Origin: Pyropia yezoensis
Lineage: Eukaryota; Rhodophyta; Bangiophyceae; Bangiales; Bangiaceae
DNA length: 64,000 nucleotides
Assembly: GCA_009829735.1 (NCBI GenBank)
Contig: CM020619.1
Span: forward strand, 14,313,777-14,377,776
Direction of reading: 5' to 3'
Shown here: in pieces, positions 63,283-64,000 of the stretch
How the letters are laid out: each line of letters opens with the position of its first letter
Numbering within the stretch: the stretch's first letter is position 1
Made by a program: the position numbers and the translations under genes
The notes under the pieces: generated by a model
Seen by the model: the letters and a program-made list of their open reading frames with translations, nothing else
Told to the model about the DNA's origin: nothing
Databases searched by the model: none

Positions 63283-64000
63283 ATGCCGTCCGAGCACCGG
63301 CGACGCCCCCGCAGCCGCCGGTGGGGGGGAGGGGGCGACGGCGGGGCGGCGCTGCGGCTGCCGCCGCCCGGCCTGGGCGGCCAGGTGGGCCTGCTCGTTG
63401 CCGTGGCCGTGGTGGTGCTGCTGGTGGAGATGCGCGGCGCGTCGCGGTGGGTGGCGCCCTTGCCGGGGGGGGGGACGGGGGGGGGGGCGGCGGGGGGGAG
63501 GAGTCGGCGGTGGCTATGGCGGGCGGGGTGGGATGGGGGGGGGGAGGGGACGTCGTCCGGGTGGTGGGCGCGTCGTTGGGGGGGGGGGTCGTCGGGCCCG
63601 TCCAGCAGCTGACGACAAGACCAGAGGGGGGGGGGAGGGGCGGCGGTGGGGACGCCACCAACACCGCCGCCGCCGCCGCCGCCACCACCACCACCGCCGC
63701 CGCCGTCGCTGCGGCGGCCGCCGGCGTCGGGCCCTCGCCACCGGCGCCGCCCGCGGCGCCACCCGACGGGGCGCCCGCCGTCGCCGCGGCGGCGCCGGTG
63801 TTTGCGCCCCCCGTTTGGGTGGGCGCCCCACCGCCGCCGTCGCCGCCGTTGTGGCCACCACCACCGGCGGCGGCCCAGCCGGCGGCGGCGGCGGCGTTGG
63901 CGCCTGGCGGTGCCGGCGGGTGGGGGGCGGGGCCGACGCCGCGGCCGCCGCCGCTGCCCCGCCGCCTGGCCGCCGCGGTGCGCGGGCGGCGGCGGCGGGC
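63283..64000 (+). CDS. Partial type II membrane protein, frame break in a G tract, runs off right edge
   Basis: The ATG at 63283 begins a basic N-terminus (MPSEHRRRPRSRRW), followed by a Gly/Leu/Pro-rich stretch and a hydrophobic segment at residues 35-50 (VGLLVAVAVVVLLVEM). This is the layout of a single-pass type II protein. The frame breaks in G runs at about 63467-63490; natural-looking protein continues in another frame from there to the right edge, including GDVVRVVGASLGGGVVGPVQ near 63549-63610 and PVFAPPVWVGAPPPPSPPLW near 63798-63850. I infer one gene with a G-tract length error or slip. The catalytic or lumenal domain lies outside the window. By position and topology it could be another glycosyltransferase, but nothing visible proves that. 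Confidence 0.5.

Noticed and set aside
1-64000. rRNA genes, snRNA genes or bacterial-type operons with ribosome binding sites
   Set aside because: I looked for conserved rRNA and U6 landmarks and for operon layout and found none; gene content and tRNA structure are eukaryotic.

Overview
This is a nuclear segment from a eukaryote with a very GC-rich, repeat-rich and apparently intron-poor genome. It carries a eukaryote-only ribosome-assembly factor (Notchless/NLE1), an intron-containing tRNA-Ala gene without encoded CCA, C2H2 zinc fingers and several type II (Golgi-style) membrane proteins. Coding frames of 1.8 to 4.4 kb are uninterrupted, GC3 is very high, and proteins are swollen by Ala, Gly and Pro runs. 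Long G or C homopolymers occur throughout. Taken together this fits a bangiophyte red alga (Porphyra/Pyropia type) better than other groups I considered; that assignment is inference, not proof.

Layout. 1-259: 5' end of a membrane protein gene leaving the left edge on the minus strand. 829-1940: a 1.1-kb transposon with near-perfect 127-bp inverted ends. 2571-5331: a probable frame-broken plus-strand gene of unknown function that converges on NLE1 (5375-7198, minus). A 0.9-kb divergent promoter region separates NLE1 from a GT61-like glycosyltransferase (8108-10195, plus). 12301-16743: a 1480-residue alpha-solenoid-like protein, possibly related to TSET/TPLATE-complex subunit TASH3/TSAUCER. 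16744-20669: low-complexity DNA holding a frame-broken GT77-like nucleotide-sugar transferase on the minus strand (about 18912-19770).

20670-46770 is the most unusual part: a 26-kb array of three nearly identical 8.24-kb units plus a shortened fourth. Each unit is built of nested inverted-repeat elements (a 5.7-kb element with long GC-triplet arms and TA target sites, a palindromic insert, and a 647-bp MITE with a 3-bp target duplication) and carries one tRNA-Ala(AGC) gene. The tRNA folds only if two 14-nt segments are removed, one at the usual 37/38 position and one inside the T-loop. The whole array is flanked by TA dinucleotides, as if a single transposon insertion had expanded internally.

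46771-64000: a gene remnant at the array edge, a hypothetical ORF (47022-47885), 3.4 kb of simple-sequence DNA, a C2H2 zinc-finger gene broken at C homopolymers (51324-53872), 3.5 kb of homopolymer-rich DNA, a 1273-residue type II membrane glycosyltransferase-like protein (57392-61213), and the 5' end of another type II membrane protein leaving the right edge (63283 onward, with a frame break in a G tract).

The recognisable genes do not form one pathway. However, two or three glycosyltransferase-like genes plus a further membrane-anchored protein in one window suggest a neighbourhood weighted toward cell-wall or glycan synthesis. Many frame breaks coincide with G or C homopolymers, so sequencing error must be excluded before any of these genes is called a pseudogene.
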